This document shows positions 1 to 7,618 of a stretch of 49,584 bases of DNA, one piece after another. Each line of letters starts with the position of its first letter. The stretch's first letter is position 1. Source of the DNA: Bacteroidales bacterium (GTDB lineage Bacteria; Bacteroidota; Bacteroidia; Bacteroidales; Muribaculaceae); NCBI GenBank assembly GCA_021205635.1, contig JAJPXC010000008.1, positions 1-49,584 of the forward strand, read 5' to 3'. The notes under the pieces were generated by a model that saw nothing but the letters and a program-made list of their open reading frames with translations, searched no databases and had not been told where the DNA came from. The translations under genes were made by a program, and so were the position numbers.

Positions 1-737
1 TTAATGATTTTTTTTGCCTTAGCCACCTGTCTCATTTTGCGGGGGCATTACAAGTTTTTTTAGCGACGTTGGATAGTGTCGGATATAGAGCTTCTGCGTT
101 TCCTTTGGTTCATTCTCTTGTTTTTGATGATATTATATGGGGCCATCTGAATGTTTCTCAACAAAATTCCACGATCTGCCACACCGATAGTATGACGTGG
201 AATGGTGTGTTTTACTTCTTTCGCCCGGAAATTGAAGTTTATGGCACAAATGGAATGGGGCTTGGAGATAAACATCGCTTCAAGTTCGCTTGGGGAGAGA
301 ATTCTAATGCCTACTTATGCACGGTATTCATCAAAACAAATATAATAAAAGCATTAAAAAACTTGTTGAAAGGTGAGGATTTAACTCCTGAAATGTTGCA
401 GGACTGCCATAAATTCGGTGTACTTGATGAAAACCAACGGCTGACAATTCCGGTACTCGACGGCAACGATGCAATAAGCAAATCCGCAGGGCAATGGGCC
501 AAAGCTGCTGCAAACTCATTTATGCAACATTTTGATATTGATAGCGTAGCCGGAATTATCGGATTGCCTTCGGACAAAGAAACTGCTGCAAAGGTAATTC
601 TGTATCACGAGATTTTATTTGAGATTGATAAAATCCTTGATGAAACGGGATTGTTACCTATCCCTGAGATTTTAACTTCGAGTATTCCAGCAGATAAAAA
701 GCAGACGGCATCTGTCGCATACATAACTACACGTTAA
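1..737 (+). CDS. Uncharacterised protein, 5' end outside window
   Basis: The reading frame is open from the first bases of the window (codons starting at position 3) through to the TAA at 735-737, so the true start probably lies upstream; the internal TTG at 69 is the first start-like codon inside. About 245 residues are visible. The N-terminal part is rich in aromatic residues and beta-like (WNGVFYFF, HRFKFAWGE); the C-terminal part is helical. I recognise no family motif, signal peptide or membrane segment. A TAACTTCG sequence about 30 bases upstream of the next gene suggests a separate promoter there. Function unknown. Confidence 0.55.
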   Translation, partial: NDFFCLSHLSHFAGALQVFLATLDSVGYRASAFPLVHSLVFDDIIWGHLNVSQQNSTICHTDSMTWNGVFYFFRPEIEVYGTNGMGLGDKHRFKFAWGENSNAYLCTVFIKTNIIKALKNLLKGEDLTPEMLQDCHKFGVLDENQRLTIPVLDGNDAISKSAGQWAKAAANSFMQHFDIDSVAGIIGLPSDKETAAKVILYHEILFEIDKILDETGLLPIPEILTSSIPADKKQTASVAYITTR

Positions 738-796
738 TCCGCGTCTTTTCCGCCTCCTCATAAAGTCCGTAACTTCGCTGAAAACATCAGCAAGTT

Positions 797-1618
797 ATGG
801 ACTTACTTTTTTCTTCAGTCGAGAATATTCCCGGTGTGCGCGGCAGGGCCGCTTTCACCGTCAACAGCCAGGCGGTGTTCAAGGAGGACATCGACACGCT
901 GCCCACCGTCATCGACAGCAAGCTGTCGTATATGCCGTGGGGCGCGGACAACCAAATGCCCTACGACATCATCGACCTCATTGAGAAGGACGAGACGTTG
1001 GCCACCTGCCAGCTTTTCAATGCCGAAGTCTGCTACCGATCCGGCTTGCAGTATGACTGCGCCGAAACCTCCGCTGCCGTGGCCGACGCCGTTGACGAGT
1101 TCCTGCTCTCCAACGACCTGCCGGCCTACTTCCTCGGCGTATGCCAGAACTTCAAGCACTTCGGGTTCGCCGTTTCGGTAATCATCCTCAACGCCGACGG
1201 CACCCTCGCCGCCCTGCTGCCGCACCTCGACTGGCTCACCGCGATGCCGACCGTGCCGGTCAGGCTGTCGCGCATCAACCGCCGCGAGGCCGTGGCCGCC
1301 GATTTCCAGGGCGTCGCCTTCGGCGACTACATCGTGGCCGACAACCTCTACCAGGGCTACCTACACACCCAAGCAAGTAGAGAGTTGAGCGTTGAGAGTA
1401 GAGAGAAAATTACCAAAGAGATTTTTGAGCAATTGACCGCCGTGCTCTATCCTGCTCTCAACTCTCAACCAATGACTCTCAACGACGAGGAGCGCGTCAG
1501 CGTGTTCTACTGGCTGGCCGGGCTGAAAGCTCTCTTTGCCGCCAAGTGGCCCGACTTCTTCACGCCGCTTGCCACCGACGAGCAGAGACAGTTTGCTGAT
1601 CATGAAACAGACGCGTGA
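797..1618 (+). pseudogene. Phage portal-like protein fragment
   Basis: The first ~190 residues resemble portal-like proteins of Bacteroides prophages: a segment ADNQMPYDIIDLIEKDE followed by 'FNAEVCYRSGLQY' and 'YFLGVCQNFKHFGFAVSVIIL'. Portals in this group are usually 450-550 residues, so 273 is short. From residue ~195 the sequence changes character at a stretch of short GAGAGTTGAG/CTCAACTCTC repeats, and the tail (SVFYWLAGLKALFA) does not continue the portal pattern. I infer an internal deletion or fusion across those repeats. The 3' end is convergent with, and may overlap, a minus-strand fragment. No other capsid genes are nearby, so this is a prophage remnant. The portal assignment is from memory of the family. 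Confidence 0.45.
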
Positions 1619-1807
1619 TTTCTCCCGGTGACGGATGGCAGGCCGGGCGAGCGTGGGGCGCAGGTTCAGCATGTTAATGAAGTCCAGGTCGCCGATCGAC
1701 GTGAACTGCTTGGTGGGCCCGACAACCTCCTCGTAGAGCGCCATGCAGAGCTTCAGTTCCACGTAGTTCTTATAGGAGAACAACGGCAGTATCTTCCGCT
1801 CGCTCAT
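1361..1807 (-). CDS. Uncharacterised gene fragment
   Basis: The start ATG overlaps the stop of the upstream minus-strand frame (ATGA coupling at 1804-1807). The first ~65 residues (MSERKILPLFSYKNYVELKL..., FINMLNLRPTLARPAIRH) look like a real protein. After roughly position 1600 the frame runs antisense to the portal-like gene and looks non-coding in composition. The gene is therefore probably truncated at its C terminus by the same rearrangement that ends the portal fragment. Family unknown. Confidence 0.35.
   Translation of the reverse strand: MSERKILPLFSYKNYVELKLCMALYEEVVGPTKQFTSIGDLDFINMLNLRPTLARPAIRHREKSRVCFMISKLSLLVGGKRREEVGPLGGKESFQPGQPVEHADALLVVESHWLRVESRIEHGGQLLKNLFGNFLSTLNAQLSTCLGV
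1380..1483. repeat. Short inverted/direct GAGAGTTGAG repeats
   Basis: GAGAGTTGAGCGTTGAGAG at 1380-1398 is matched in inverted orientation by CTCTCAACTCTCAAC at 1455-1469 and CTCTCAAC at 1476-1483. They sit where the portal-like reading frame changes character. They could be slippage repeats that carried the fusion, or a hairpin with a loop of about 56 bases. Confidence 0.5.
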
Positions 1808-2349
1808 GGCTGTGACGGTTTGGTAGCTTCAGCCTCGATGGCGGCGGCGATGTCGCGCAGCATCACAGCTAATATATAGATGTGTCGGAAACGGAAATAA
1901 GCCACGGCGGCGGCTTCGCGTTTCTCATCCTCCAACCTACGGAACGACTTGTTTACCTTGTTATGGGCATAGTCGTACCAGCGCTTCAACTGGTCGCACT
2001 CGCCCTGCTTCTCATCCTGCCGATCCGGCCAGTAGGTACCGAGATCCAGGGTGCTGCTCAACTTGGAATACTCGACCCATAGCGCGTGCGCCTCCTCCTG
2101 TTGCCGCTTCAGATCCTCCTGGAAACGCCCTTGCGACAGCCTCTTGGTGTACATCAAAAAACCGTCGCCGTCCCACTTCAGCGCCTTCATCGTCTTGCGG
2201 TCACCCGAGAAGAACACGTAAACATCGCCCGAGGCCGGCGAATGGCCCTTCCATGACCACACCATCTGGCTCAGGCCCCGGATGCCGTAGCGCATCGACA
2301 CCGGCGACTGGCACACCCACAGCCGCACGCCCGCGCCAAGCCCCCACAT
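1804..2349 (-). pseudogene. tnpB: IS66-type TnpB fused in frame to unrelated sequence
   Basis: Residues 1-97 are a typical IS66 accessory protein TnpB: LGAGVRLWVCQSPVSMRYGI, GLSQMVW, DVYVFFSGDRKTMKALKWDG and YTKRLSQGRF. TnpB proteins normally end at 110-120 residues with a short family-specific tail. Here, right after SQGRF, the frame continues without a stop into ~84 charged residues (QEDLKRQQEEAHALW..., FRRLEDEKREAAAVAYFRFRH) with no IS66 character. I infer that the IS is cut at about position 2058 and joined in frame to the 3' part of another gene. The large transposase gene tnpC, which should follow, is absent, so the element cannot move itself. Confidence 0.7.
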
Positions 2350-2975
2350 GGCTCCCCTCCTTCCCCATCTCGCGGATGAACTTGACTATCACGTCCACAT
2401 GAGTGTCGGCCGGAAAACATACAGCCACCTGGTCATCGACCTTGACCGTGATTACTGCGTCGCCGGCAGCGGGCTAGAAACCGGCCTCCTCGAATATTAC
2501 ATTCGCGAAAGGCACCTCTTGTGCTGTCTTGTGTGTATCCTTTCTCAATCTAAACCCGGGAATGTCAATCAACCTAAGGTTGTGATCCCTCATAAACCAC
2601 CATACGGAAGCAACTGCCACCCCGCGTGTCTTGCAATAGTTGCTGAATGAACCTGGCTGTCTACCCTCGGCACACAAAGTCCTGAAATTTTCATAAATCC
2701 TTCCGCAGATGTCATCATCGGGCTTTGGTTTTTTTGGTAGAATCACTCGATAACCAGGAATCGCCTTCAACGTTACGAATTCGTCTCCCAATACGTCCTG
2801 CATCTTATCGCCCCGTACCCCTCGCACCCGGCAAAAGGCAGTAAAGGTGACTTTTTGTTCACCTCTGGCACACAGTTCCTTGAACTCGTTGTAAACTTGG
2901 CGGTAGCGCTCGATCTTGTCCATAATCTGTTTTTGTGGCAAAGGTACTGCCTGCGTCGGCCTGGGTCAATGCGCA
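2058..2975 (-). mobile_element. IS66 family remnant (tnpA-tnpB, tnpC missing)
   Basis: The element holds tnpA and the first part of tnpB but no tnpC. Its upstream end lies close to 2950-2975, just where the PcfJ-like tail becomes readable on the other strand, so the insertion or a later deletion removed the first part of that gene. I could not identify terminal inverted repeats with confidence. Boundaries are approximate. Confidence 0.55.
2201..2941 (-). pseudogene. tnpA: IS66-type TnpA interrupted by an amber codon
   Basis: The frame starts at 2941 and contains two related helical repeats (YRQVYNEFKELCARGEQKVTF and IYENFRTLCAEGRQPGSFSNY), as in Bacteroidales IS66 TnpA proteins. A TAG at 2474-2476 stops it after 155 residues. 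The same frame continues without shift into PAAGDAVITVKVDDQVAV and then VDVIVKFIREMGKEG, which is the usual TnpA C terminus next to the start of tnpB. Only one codon blocks the gene, so either this copy is decayed or the amber codon is read through. The coherent part ends near 2340; the overlap with tnpB down to 2201 is probably meaningless. Confidence 0.7.
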
Positions 2976-3251
2976 ATCGCGGACGGTTGTACAAATAAAC
3001 AGCACCATTGCGTCTTTGAATGTGGCTATTACAAACGCCCACAGACACTAATATTACACGCTGTGATTGATGGAGAGCCAATTGAAACACTGGAAGTAGA
3101 CCTCACCTCGTTGGCAGTGGTTCAGTGTCGCTCGAAGTTCAATGGCAAGAGCGCTTTTCACGACAGAATTATGGAGTTGATGACCTCCAATCTTCACGAG
3201 GTAGCCCGCCGCATACACAAGCAAACCGAGCCGATAGCCATCACCGCATAA
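2950..3251 (+). pseudogene. C-terminal fragment of a PcfJ-like protein
   Basis: The last ~85 residues (NKQHHCVFECGYYKRPQTLIL, AVIDGEPIETLEVDL, VVQCRSKFNGKSAFHDRIMELM) match the end of PcfJ-type proteins found on Bacteroidales and Firmicutes conjugative plasmids, ICEs and prophages, which run to 400 residues or more. The beginning is lost at the IS66 boundary; the residues before NKQHHC are read from the IS flank. There is no plausible start or ribosome site, so it is a dead fragment. It ends with TAA at 3251. Confidence 0.55.
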
Positions 3252-3417
3252 GCATTGTTCCGTTCCTCAGAGCCGCGTCGAGCCATCCGCGCCCGGCGCG
3301 GCTCGCCGTGCGTAGCCGCCGAGAGCCGTAAACTTTTATAAAATAAGCCCTAAAGGGGAAATCCTCCTTATAGTAGCCGAGAATCCCTTTTATAGCTGAA
3401 GGGTCGAGGCCAAAAGT

Positions 3418-3861
3418 CTACTTTGTAGATTCCATAGGCTGAGAGTCGAAACGGTTGGCGTAGATGCGAGCGATAATGGGGTTGGTAGAAGCCATTTCGA
3501 CAATTTTTGCTCGGCCTATGCGGCGGTCGGAAGCATAGATGAGGTCGAAAAGTCCCCAGCGGGGATTGGCGCGGCCATAGGCGGGAAGGTCGGCCACCGG
3601 GCAGTCGATGTAGCCGCGGAAGAAATCGGAGAACAGAGCCATATTGGCGTAGGGATATCCCATCTCGCGAAGTTCCTCCAACGGTGCGGCCTTGGGGAAG
3701 TCCCACACGATGTCGTGTCCGAGTTGCACCCAGTAGCGCGGGGCCGAGTTCTCAGGTGCCCACGCCGATCCGCAAGGATAGGCCGAACAGTGCAGATCGA
3801 ACCCTGACTTAGGGTCAATCACCTGATATAATGCTTTTCTAAGTTTACTCCAACGTCTCAT
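3418..3861 (-). CDS. Uncharacterised protein (SF0329-like)
   Basis: 147 residues beginning MRRWSKLRKALYQVIDP, with HCSAYPCGSA, YWVQLGHDIVWDFP and a C-terminal NPIIARIYANRFD. The opening and the 'W..LG..I.WD.P' stretch recall the uncharacterised SF0329-type proteins scattered through enterics and Bacteroidales. There is no signal peptide or membrane segment, so it is probably cytoplasmic. It lies seven bases downstream of the next minus-strand gene and may share its transcript. It could be part of an immunity or accessory cassette. Function unknown; the family name is from memory. Confidence 0.6.
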   Translation of the reverse strand: MRRWSKLRKALYQVIDPKSGFDLHCSAYPCGSAWAPENSAPRYWVQLGHDIVWDFPKAAPLEELREMGYPYANMALFSDFFRGYIDCPVADLPAYGRANPRWGLFDLIYASDRRIGRAKIVEMASTNPIIARIYANRFDSQPMESTK

Positions 3862-3868
3862 AACTATT

Positions 3869-4378
3869 TTATAATGGGGCTATTGCCTTCATGGCCTCGG
3901 TGACGGCCAGAAGTGCCTCCAGTTTGGTGCAACCTTTTGTTTTCACGGCCCCTATCATGCGGTTTGCCCGTTCTGCTTCCTCGTCGGAAAGCTTGCCCTC
4001 TTCAATAGCCGCTTGCAGCTTTTGGCAGTCCTCCTTGTAGAGCAACAACCCATTGGTGGAATCGAGTATCCGCTCGATGGCATCTTTGGGTGTGTAGGTC
4101 ATGTAATTGGTCTCGGCGAAAAGATAGCGGTCCATCACCACCGGGTCACCAAATCGGTCGGCGGCATAGAGGTCGCAGAGGCTTCCGAAGCCACATTCGC
4201 CATCCACAAGCAGCGCAGGCAGACGTCGACGCAGAGCTGCTGAGCCGAAATCCGGCGGATAGTCGGCTTGACGGCGGACGAATCGAGTGGCGCACTCGTC
4301 GGCCAGCGTGTCCTTGCTGCACTGGCTCCAATCCCTGTCGGGTTTCAGTAGGGCGATGAATGAATTGCGGTCGAACAT
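3869..4378 (-). CDS. Uncharacterised protein
   Basis: 169 residues with an N terminus MFDRNSFIALLKPDRDWSQC and a helical C-terminal half (DAIERILDSTNGLLLYKEDCQKLQAAIEEG, EAERANRMIGAVKTKGC). There is no recognisable domain, signal peptide or membrane helix. The start is 24 bases past the stop of the 4403-5140 gene and the following gene begins seven bases after its stop, so the three probably form one operon. Four of its six cysteines are in the first half. I do not recognise the family. Confidence 0.55.
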   Translation of the reverse strand: MFDRNSFIALLKPDRDWSQCSKDTLADECATRFVRRQADYPPDFGSAALRRRLPALLVDGECGFGSLCDLYAADRFGDPVVMDRYLFAETNYMTYTPKDAIERILDSTNGLLLYKEDCQKLQAAIEEGKLSDEEAERANRMIGAVKTKGCTKLEALLAVTEAMKAIAPL

Positions 4379-4402
4379 ATTATGCGTCAGTTTTTTAATT
4401 GT

Positions 4403-5140
4403 CTATTTCAGATTCACTTCGCCATCTTTTACTTTTAGGTAAACAAGGGCTACGGGCACAGTTTTATCCGACCCTCGTAGCTGAACGTCAGCCGTAACGG
4501 CGTTGTTCTTTTCCATCTTGGCGGGAAACTCGGCCAAGAATTGGAGGAAATTTTCCTTGTTGGCAGCCATTTTCACCGGGTCAGACTGCCCGTTCTCAAA
4601 CGCCAAAACCACCATCAGATGATAATCCGCTTCAGGGGCTCCGTCAACTGTTGCTGCTGTGGCGTGTAGGAGTTGGTAACGCAACTCCTTGTTGCCAACA
4701 TTCCCATAGGATCGGTGAAGAACTCGCTGACACAGCCCCTCGAGCCGGGGGCGTTGTTTTGAACCATCTTTAGAGCCGCTAGCGTAATATTCCCGAATCG
4801 TTATGTCAAAAGGCTCATCCACTTTTGCCTCTACGGTCACAAAAACGGTTTTACCACTGGAAGTCGTGCCTGTGAGCGAAAGATCGCGATGCGAGCCGCG
4901 CTGATACTCATCGAAACTAATCACGTGCTCTACGATGGCATGGTCAAAAGCTATTTTCTCCCCGATGATCGGGGATATGGCTTGTGCCAATTTCTCCACG
5001 CCATCTTGCCGCATTATAAAATTGGCGAGCGACCACGCACTTCGGCCCTCTTTCCAATTCTTTGCGTCCTTCTGCGTAAAAAGCTTCTTCCAATCCTCGA
5101 ATGTTGTGATTTCTCCGTGTGGATAAAATTGAATCTTCAT
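4403..5140 (-). CDS. Uncharacterised protein with possible PD-(D/E)XK nuclease-like core
   Basis: 245 residues. The centre reads as a helix, then HRDLSLTGTTSSGKTVFVTVEAKVDEPF, with D at the start of a strand and E-x-K in the next, the spacing of a PD-(D/E)XK core. It resembles the uncharacterised DUF6946-type proteins. A long C-terminal half contains two strands typical of alpha/beta proteins (YHLMVVLAFENGQS, VPVALVYLKV). It is the first gene of a probable three-gene minus-strand operon. If the nuclease reading is right, restriction or immunity is likely; otherwise the function is unknown. No invariant residue can be proven by eye. Confidence 0.55.
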   Translation of the reverse strand: MKIQFYPHGEITTFEDWKKLFTQKDAKNWKEGRSAWSLANFIMRQDGVEKLAQAISPIIGEKIAFDHAIVEHVISFDEYQRGSHRDLSLTGTTSSGKTVFVTVEAKVDEPFDITIREYYASGSKDGSKQRPRLEGLCQRVLHRSYGNVGNKELRYQLLHATAATVDGAPEADYHLMVVLAFENGQSDPVKMAANKENFLQFLAEFPAKMEKNNAVTADVQLRGSDKTVPVALVYLKVKDGEVNLK

Positions 5141-5154
5141 GCTGATTGTATCGT

Positions 5155-5397
5155 TTAACGTGAGCTACGTTGTTTTCTAAGCTGGCGGAGCAGCCGGGAG
5201 CGGTGGATGGTATGTTCCAGAAGCCGCCAATATTTCTTCAGCTGGAAAAGGATCCAATAATGGGATGTCACCAACACCACCGTTCCGCGATTGTAGGGAT
5301 ATACCCAATCGCAGATCTCGCTCAGTGCATGAACCACCGATCGGGCCTTATACTCCTTTATCACTTTCCACGTTCCGATAAGCGCGCAGTATCTCAC
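5155..5397 (-). CDS. Possible small protein with GTG start
   Basis: 80 residues starting GTG AGA TAC, with a TGA just upstream in frame and no clear ribosome site. The sequence (IGTWKVIKEYKARSVVHALSEI, VVLVTSHYWILFQLKKYW) is protein-like, and the stop lies 14 bases before the 4403-5140 gene, so it could lead that operon. The lack of an ATG makes it doubtful; it may be the tail of a truncated gene. Confidence 0.3.
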   Translation of the reverse strand: MRYCALIGTWKVIKEYKARSVVHALSEICDWVYPYNRGTVVLVTSHYWILFQLKKYWRLLEHTIHRSRLLRQLRKQRSSR

Positions 5398-5706
5398 TTT
5401 TCAAAAATTAGGTACTATTCAATACGAAAATCGAAATTTAAAAGAGCCATTTTTAGCATTCTGTTGACCAATGTGCCAACTTTGGCGAATTATCGACCAA
5501 TTGGTTACTTTTCCAGCCTTGATAATCGCTCGTCGTGTTTCATGGGTGATCCTTTTTTCCTTTTGCAAAAATAACACTTTTATCTTTCAAAGGAGCGGTT
5601 TGGATGCTAAATCTTGAGAAAATCATTTTTAGGAGGTGACTTGCGTCATAGTTGGAGCCGTCGGGGATTTTGCCGCGAAGGTCTTGACTGGCCATCGTAT
5701 GCCTCA

Positions 5707-5797
5707 TCGCGAAGCGCTTTCGTAGCGCAGCGGAGAAAGAACGTCGAACACGTCGCCCGCGGGCGAACGTTCTTTGCGGAGCAAAGCGCTTTCGCGA
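5707..5797. repeat. Long imperfect hairpin centred on CGCCCGCGGGCG
   Basis: TCGCGAAGCGCTTTCG on the left pairs with CGAAAGCGCTTTGC (read from the other strand) ending TCGCGA at 5792-5797. The arms continue through GGAGAAAGAACG and CGTTCTTTGC to a perfect 12-bp palindrome CGCCCGCGGGCG at 5753-5764. The structure spans about 91 bp in a stretch (5398-5898) with no convincing gene. It looks like a REP-like or cruciform element rather than a terminator because no T run follows either arm. Confidence 0.6.
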
Positions 5798-5898
5798 TAA
5801 GTCGTTGACGCTGGTCCAGAGACGCGTTGGGCAGCAAATCCCTCGAAGGCTTCAACGAAGAAGCAAAGGTTAGGGAGTAAATTAACATTCAAGCACTT

Positions 5899-6165
5899 AT
5901 GCCACACTACACTATCGACCGCTTTACAGCGAAGAACCGCTACCTCGGCAGCAAGACCTACGAGGCTGAGACCCTGAGCGACGCCGTAATGTTCACCGCC
6001 GCCTGGGCCAGTTTCTACAGGGGACGCAACCAGTCGTTCCGCATCGACGACGGCTCCGGGCGTGACCGCGTGATGGTACTCGCCGACCACAACCCCAATC
6101 TCCTGGGCTACCACGTCGTCACCTGCTGGTACACCGACCACGAAGAGAACTTCCCCATCCGATAA
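5899..6165 (+). CDS. Uncharacterised small protein
   Basis: 88 residues, ATG at 5899 after an A/T-rich leader that follows the long hairpin. The sequence is compact and globular in appearance (HYTIDRFTAKNRYLGSKTYEAE, SFRIDDGSGRDRVMVLAD, VTCWYTDHEENFPI) with no signal peptide or membrane helix. A second short frame, MRVKRMSVEEGRRERIDLLRR, starts 11 bases after its stop (6176) and then runs into sequence antisense to the MazG-like gene. That downstream gene is probably cut off at about 6245. Family unknown. Confidence 0.5.
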   Translation: MPHYTIDRFTAKNRYLGSKTYEAETLSDAVMFTAAWASFYRGRNQSFRIDDGSGRDRVMVLADHNPNLLGYHVVTCWYTDHEENFPIR

Positions 6166-6248
6166 TTCTAAGGCTATGAGAGTAAAACGAATGAGCGTCG
6201 AGGAAGGACGCCGCGAGCGCATCGACCTTTTGCGGCGAGGTACCTGTT

Positions 6249-6575
6249 TTATCGGTTATCACCGTTGCCATGGATTACCCCGCGGCGCTGACGGGACTGA
6301 ACCTTTTCTATGTTCAATCGGGCGATGTCGTCAAGGGAATAACCGAGTTCGTGGGCCAAAGATGCGCAGTGCCATAGCACGTCGCCCAACTCTAAGGCGA
6401 TGGCTCTACGCTGCTCATCGTTGAACACACCGCCGTGGTCGCGATAAACCTTTTTAATCTTGTCAGCCACCTCGCCCGACTCCCCTGCCAATCCCAGTGC
6501 CGGGTCTATAAAGGCCATCTCCCGCGGATAAATGGCTGTGGTGAGAGCCTCCTTTTGATATTCGTTGAAAGTCAT
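6249..6575 (-). CDS. MazG-like nucleotide pyrophosphohydrolase
   Basis: About 108 residues from the ATG at 6575 (MTFNEYQKEALTTAIYP); an upstream in-frame ATG at 6614 is less likely because family members begin near MTFNEYQ. The core has the metal-binding pattern GLAGESGEVADKIKK followed by ALELGDVLWHCASLAHELG, the E-x-x-E and E-x-x-D motifs of all-alpha NTP pyrophosphatases. Such enzymes hydrolyse (d)NTPs to NMP and pyrophosphate; small forms are thought to clean up damaged nucleotides or act in stress and are often phage or island borne. The substrate cannot be read from sequence. It is the last gene of a minus-strand run behind the HigBA pair. Confidence 0.85.
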   Translation of the reverse strand: MTFNEYQKEALTTAIYPREMAFIDPALGLAGESGEVADKIKKVYRDHGGVFNDEQRRAIALELGDVLWHCASLAHELGYSLDDIARLNIEKVQSRQRRGVIHGNGDNR

Positions 6576-6592
6576 TAGCCTTTGTATTTCAC

Positions 6593-6700
6593 TTAATACC
6601 CGCCACTTACGCACGTTTCGCCTGACCGCAACAAGTACTTGTGCATGTTCACATCGCCGAGCCGCAGCTCGCCATCTCCCGTTATAATGAACTTACGCAC
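6593..6700 (-). pseudogene. N-terminal stub of an uncharacterised protein
   Basis: Directly behind higA, a frame from GTG at 6700 reads RKFIITGDGELRLGDVNMHK then YLLRSGETCVSGGY and stops with TAA at 6593. This resembles the opening of small uncharacterised Bacteroidales proteins of 70-100 residues; at 35 residues it would be truncated. The alternative is a chance frame in the 97-base gap between higA and the MazG-like gene. Confidence 0.35.
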
Positions 6701-6710
6701 AGGGAAGTGG

Positions 6711-7034
6711 TTATCGAATGGCTTGCATGAATGTGGGCACAAACTGGATGCCGAGGATGGCGGCGATGCGGAAAAAACTGGACAACTGGATGTCCGCCTT
6801 ACCGTTCTCCACCCGGGCGATATAGCTTTGCTCGCGGCCTAACTTCTCGGCCACCTGTTTCTGCGTGAGGTTCAGCTCCTTGCGGCGCTCACGGAGCATA
6901 TTGCCGTAGAACCAGGCCAGCGATTCCTCGTCAAACTGCAGACGCTCAGGAGTGCCCGGCGTTCCGTGCTTCTGGTCAAGCTCTTCGTTGAACGTGGAGA
7001 ACTGGTTCAATTTTTCGGGGTTTAGCTTTCTCAT
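6711..7034 (-). CDS. higA: HigA-like antitoxin, XRE-family HTH
   Basis: 107 residues. The C-terminal half is a classical XRE helix-turn-helix: MLRERRKELNLTQKQVAEKL, GREQSYIARVENGKADI, LSSFFRIAAILGIQF. The N-terminal ~45 residues carry the DEESLAWFYGNMLRE linker seen in antitoxins of the HigA group. The start ATG overlaps the stop of the toxin gene by four bases, so the order is toxin first, as in higBA. It should neutralise the partner and repress the shared promoter. The symbol is by analogy. Confidence 0.8.
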   Translation of the reverse strand: MRKLNPEKLNQFSTFNEELDQKHGTPGTPERLQFDEESLAWFYGNMLRERRKELNLTQKQVAEKLGREQSYIARVENGKADIQLSSFFRIAAILGIQFVPTFMQAIR

Positions 7035-7396
7035 GACTCCAAATTATTTAGGATTGAAATGGCCTTTTCAATCTGTTTGCGATAGTCTTTATTGTCTTTC
7101 TTCAGAAATCCGCTGAGCAAGATGATATTCCTAGCCTCTATAAAGTTGCTGTGGTCGATGGCGAAGAGAATCGTGCGATACTCATTGGTGCCGACGGAGA
7201 TTCTCATTTCGTAAAGGTCGGTGTTCTCAAGATGCTTGACGAACTTCGTGGATACGTTATAAATGGTCGCCACCACGTTCATCACATACTGAAACTTGGT
7301 CTGCACCTTTGGAGGCAAGCCAAGGTAAAACTCCATAAATTCGGGAGTTCTGATGATTTTCCGCACATAATGCTCTTGTGGCGTTTCCAATTCCAT
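7031..7396 (-). CDS. higB: HigB/RelE-like toxin
   Basis: 121 residues from the ATG at 7396 (MELETPQEHYVRKIIRTPEF). The longer frame to 7453 uses a non-ATG start and adds an unlikely hydrophobic leader. The RelE-superfamily fold is visible: a helix pair (MEFYLGLPPKVQTKFQYVMN), then KHLENTDLYEMRISVGTNEYR and TILFAIDHSNFIEARNIILLSGFLKK. These proteins are ribosome-dependent mRNA interferases. The gene is coupled to the HTH antitoxin by an ATGA overlap. A TATATTCG stretch just before the start could be a -7 box. Confidence 0.8.
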   Translation of the reverse strand: MELETPQEHYVRKIIRTPEFMEFYLGLPPKVQTKFQYVMNVVATIYNVSTKFVKHLENTDLYEMRISVGTNEYRTILFAIDHSNFIEARNIILLSGFLKKDNKDYRKQIEKAISILNNLES

Positions 7397-7478
7397 GTCG
7401 CGAATATAACCAATTAGTAATATATAGACAAATTTTCGGAACGAAAAGTTCAATAAAGGGTTTTAAGCTACCTGTTGC

Positions 7479-7604
7479 TCATACGGTTATCTCGATTATG
7501 TTGCCGTCAATGCCGATGATGGAGCTTTCGTAGAAACCGTCGCCGGTGGTGCGAGCCGCCTCCAAATCCGTGACATACAGTCCTATGTGATGAATTTTCG
7601 CCAT
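7479..7604 (-). pseudogene. VOC/glyoxalase-family gene with internal deletion
   Basis: A 41-residue frame starts MAKIHHIGLYVTDLEAAR, the exact beginning of a vicinal-oxygen-chelate protein. It then jumps to GFYESSIIGIDGNIIEITV, the exact end of one (the E-I-T metal-ligand strand). The ~80 central residues are missing but the frame is intact. Family members are ~125 residues. An in-frame deletion is the simplest reading, leaving a non-functional mini-gene ahead of the stop at 7479. Confidence 0.65.
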
Positions 7605-7618
7605 ATTCTTCTATTTGG

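Noticed and set aside
5646..5888. Minus-strand 80-residue frame (and plus-strand 5614-5808) in the hairpin region
   Set aside because: Both arise from the palindromic repeat; composition is not protein-like and there is no ribosome site.
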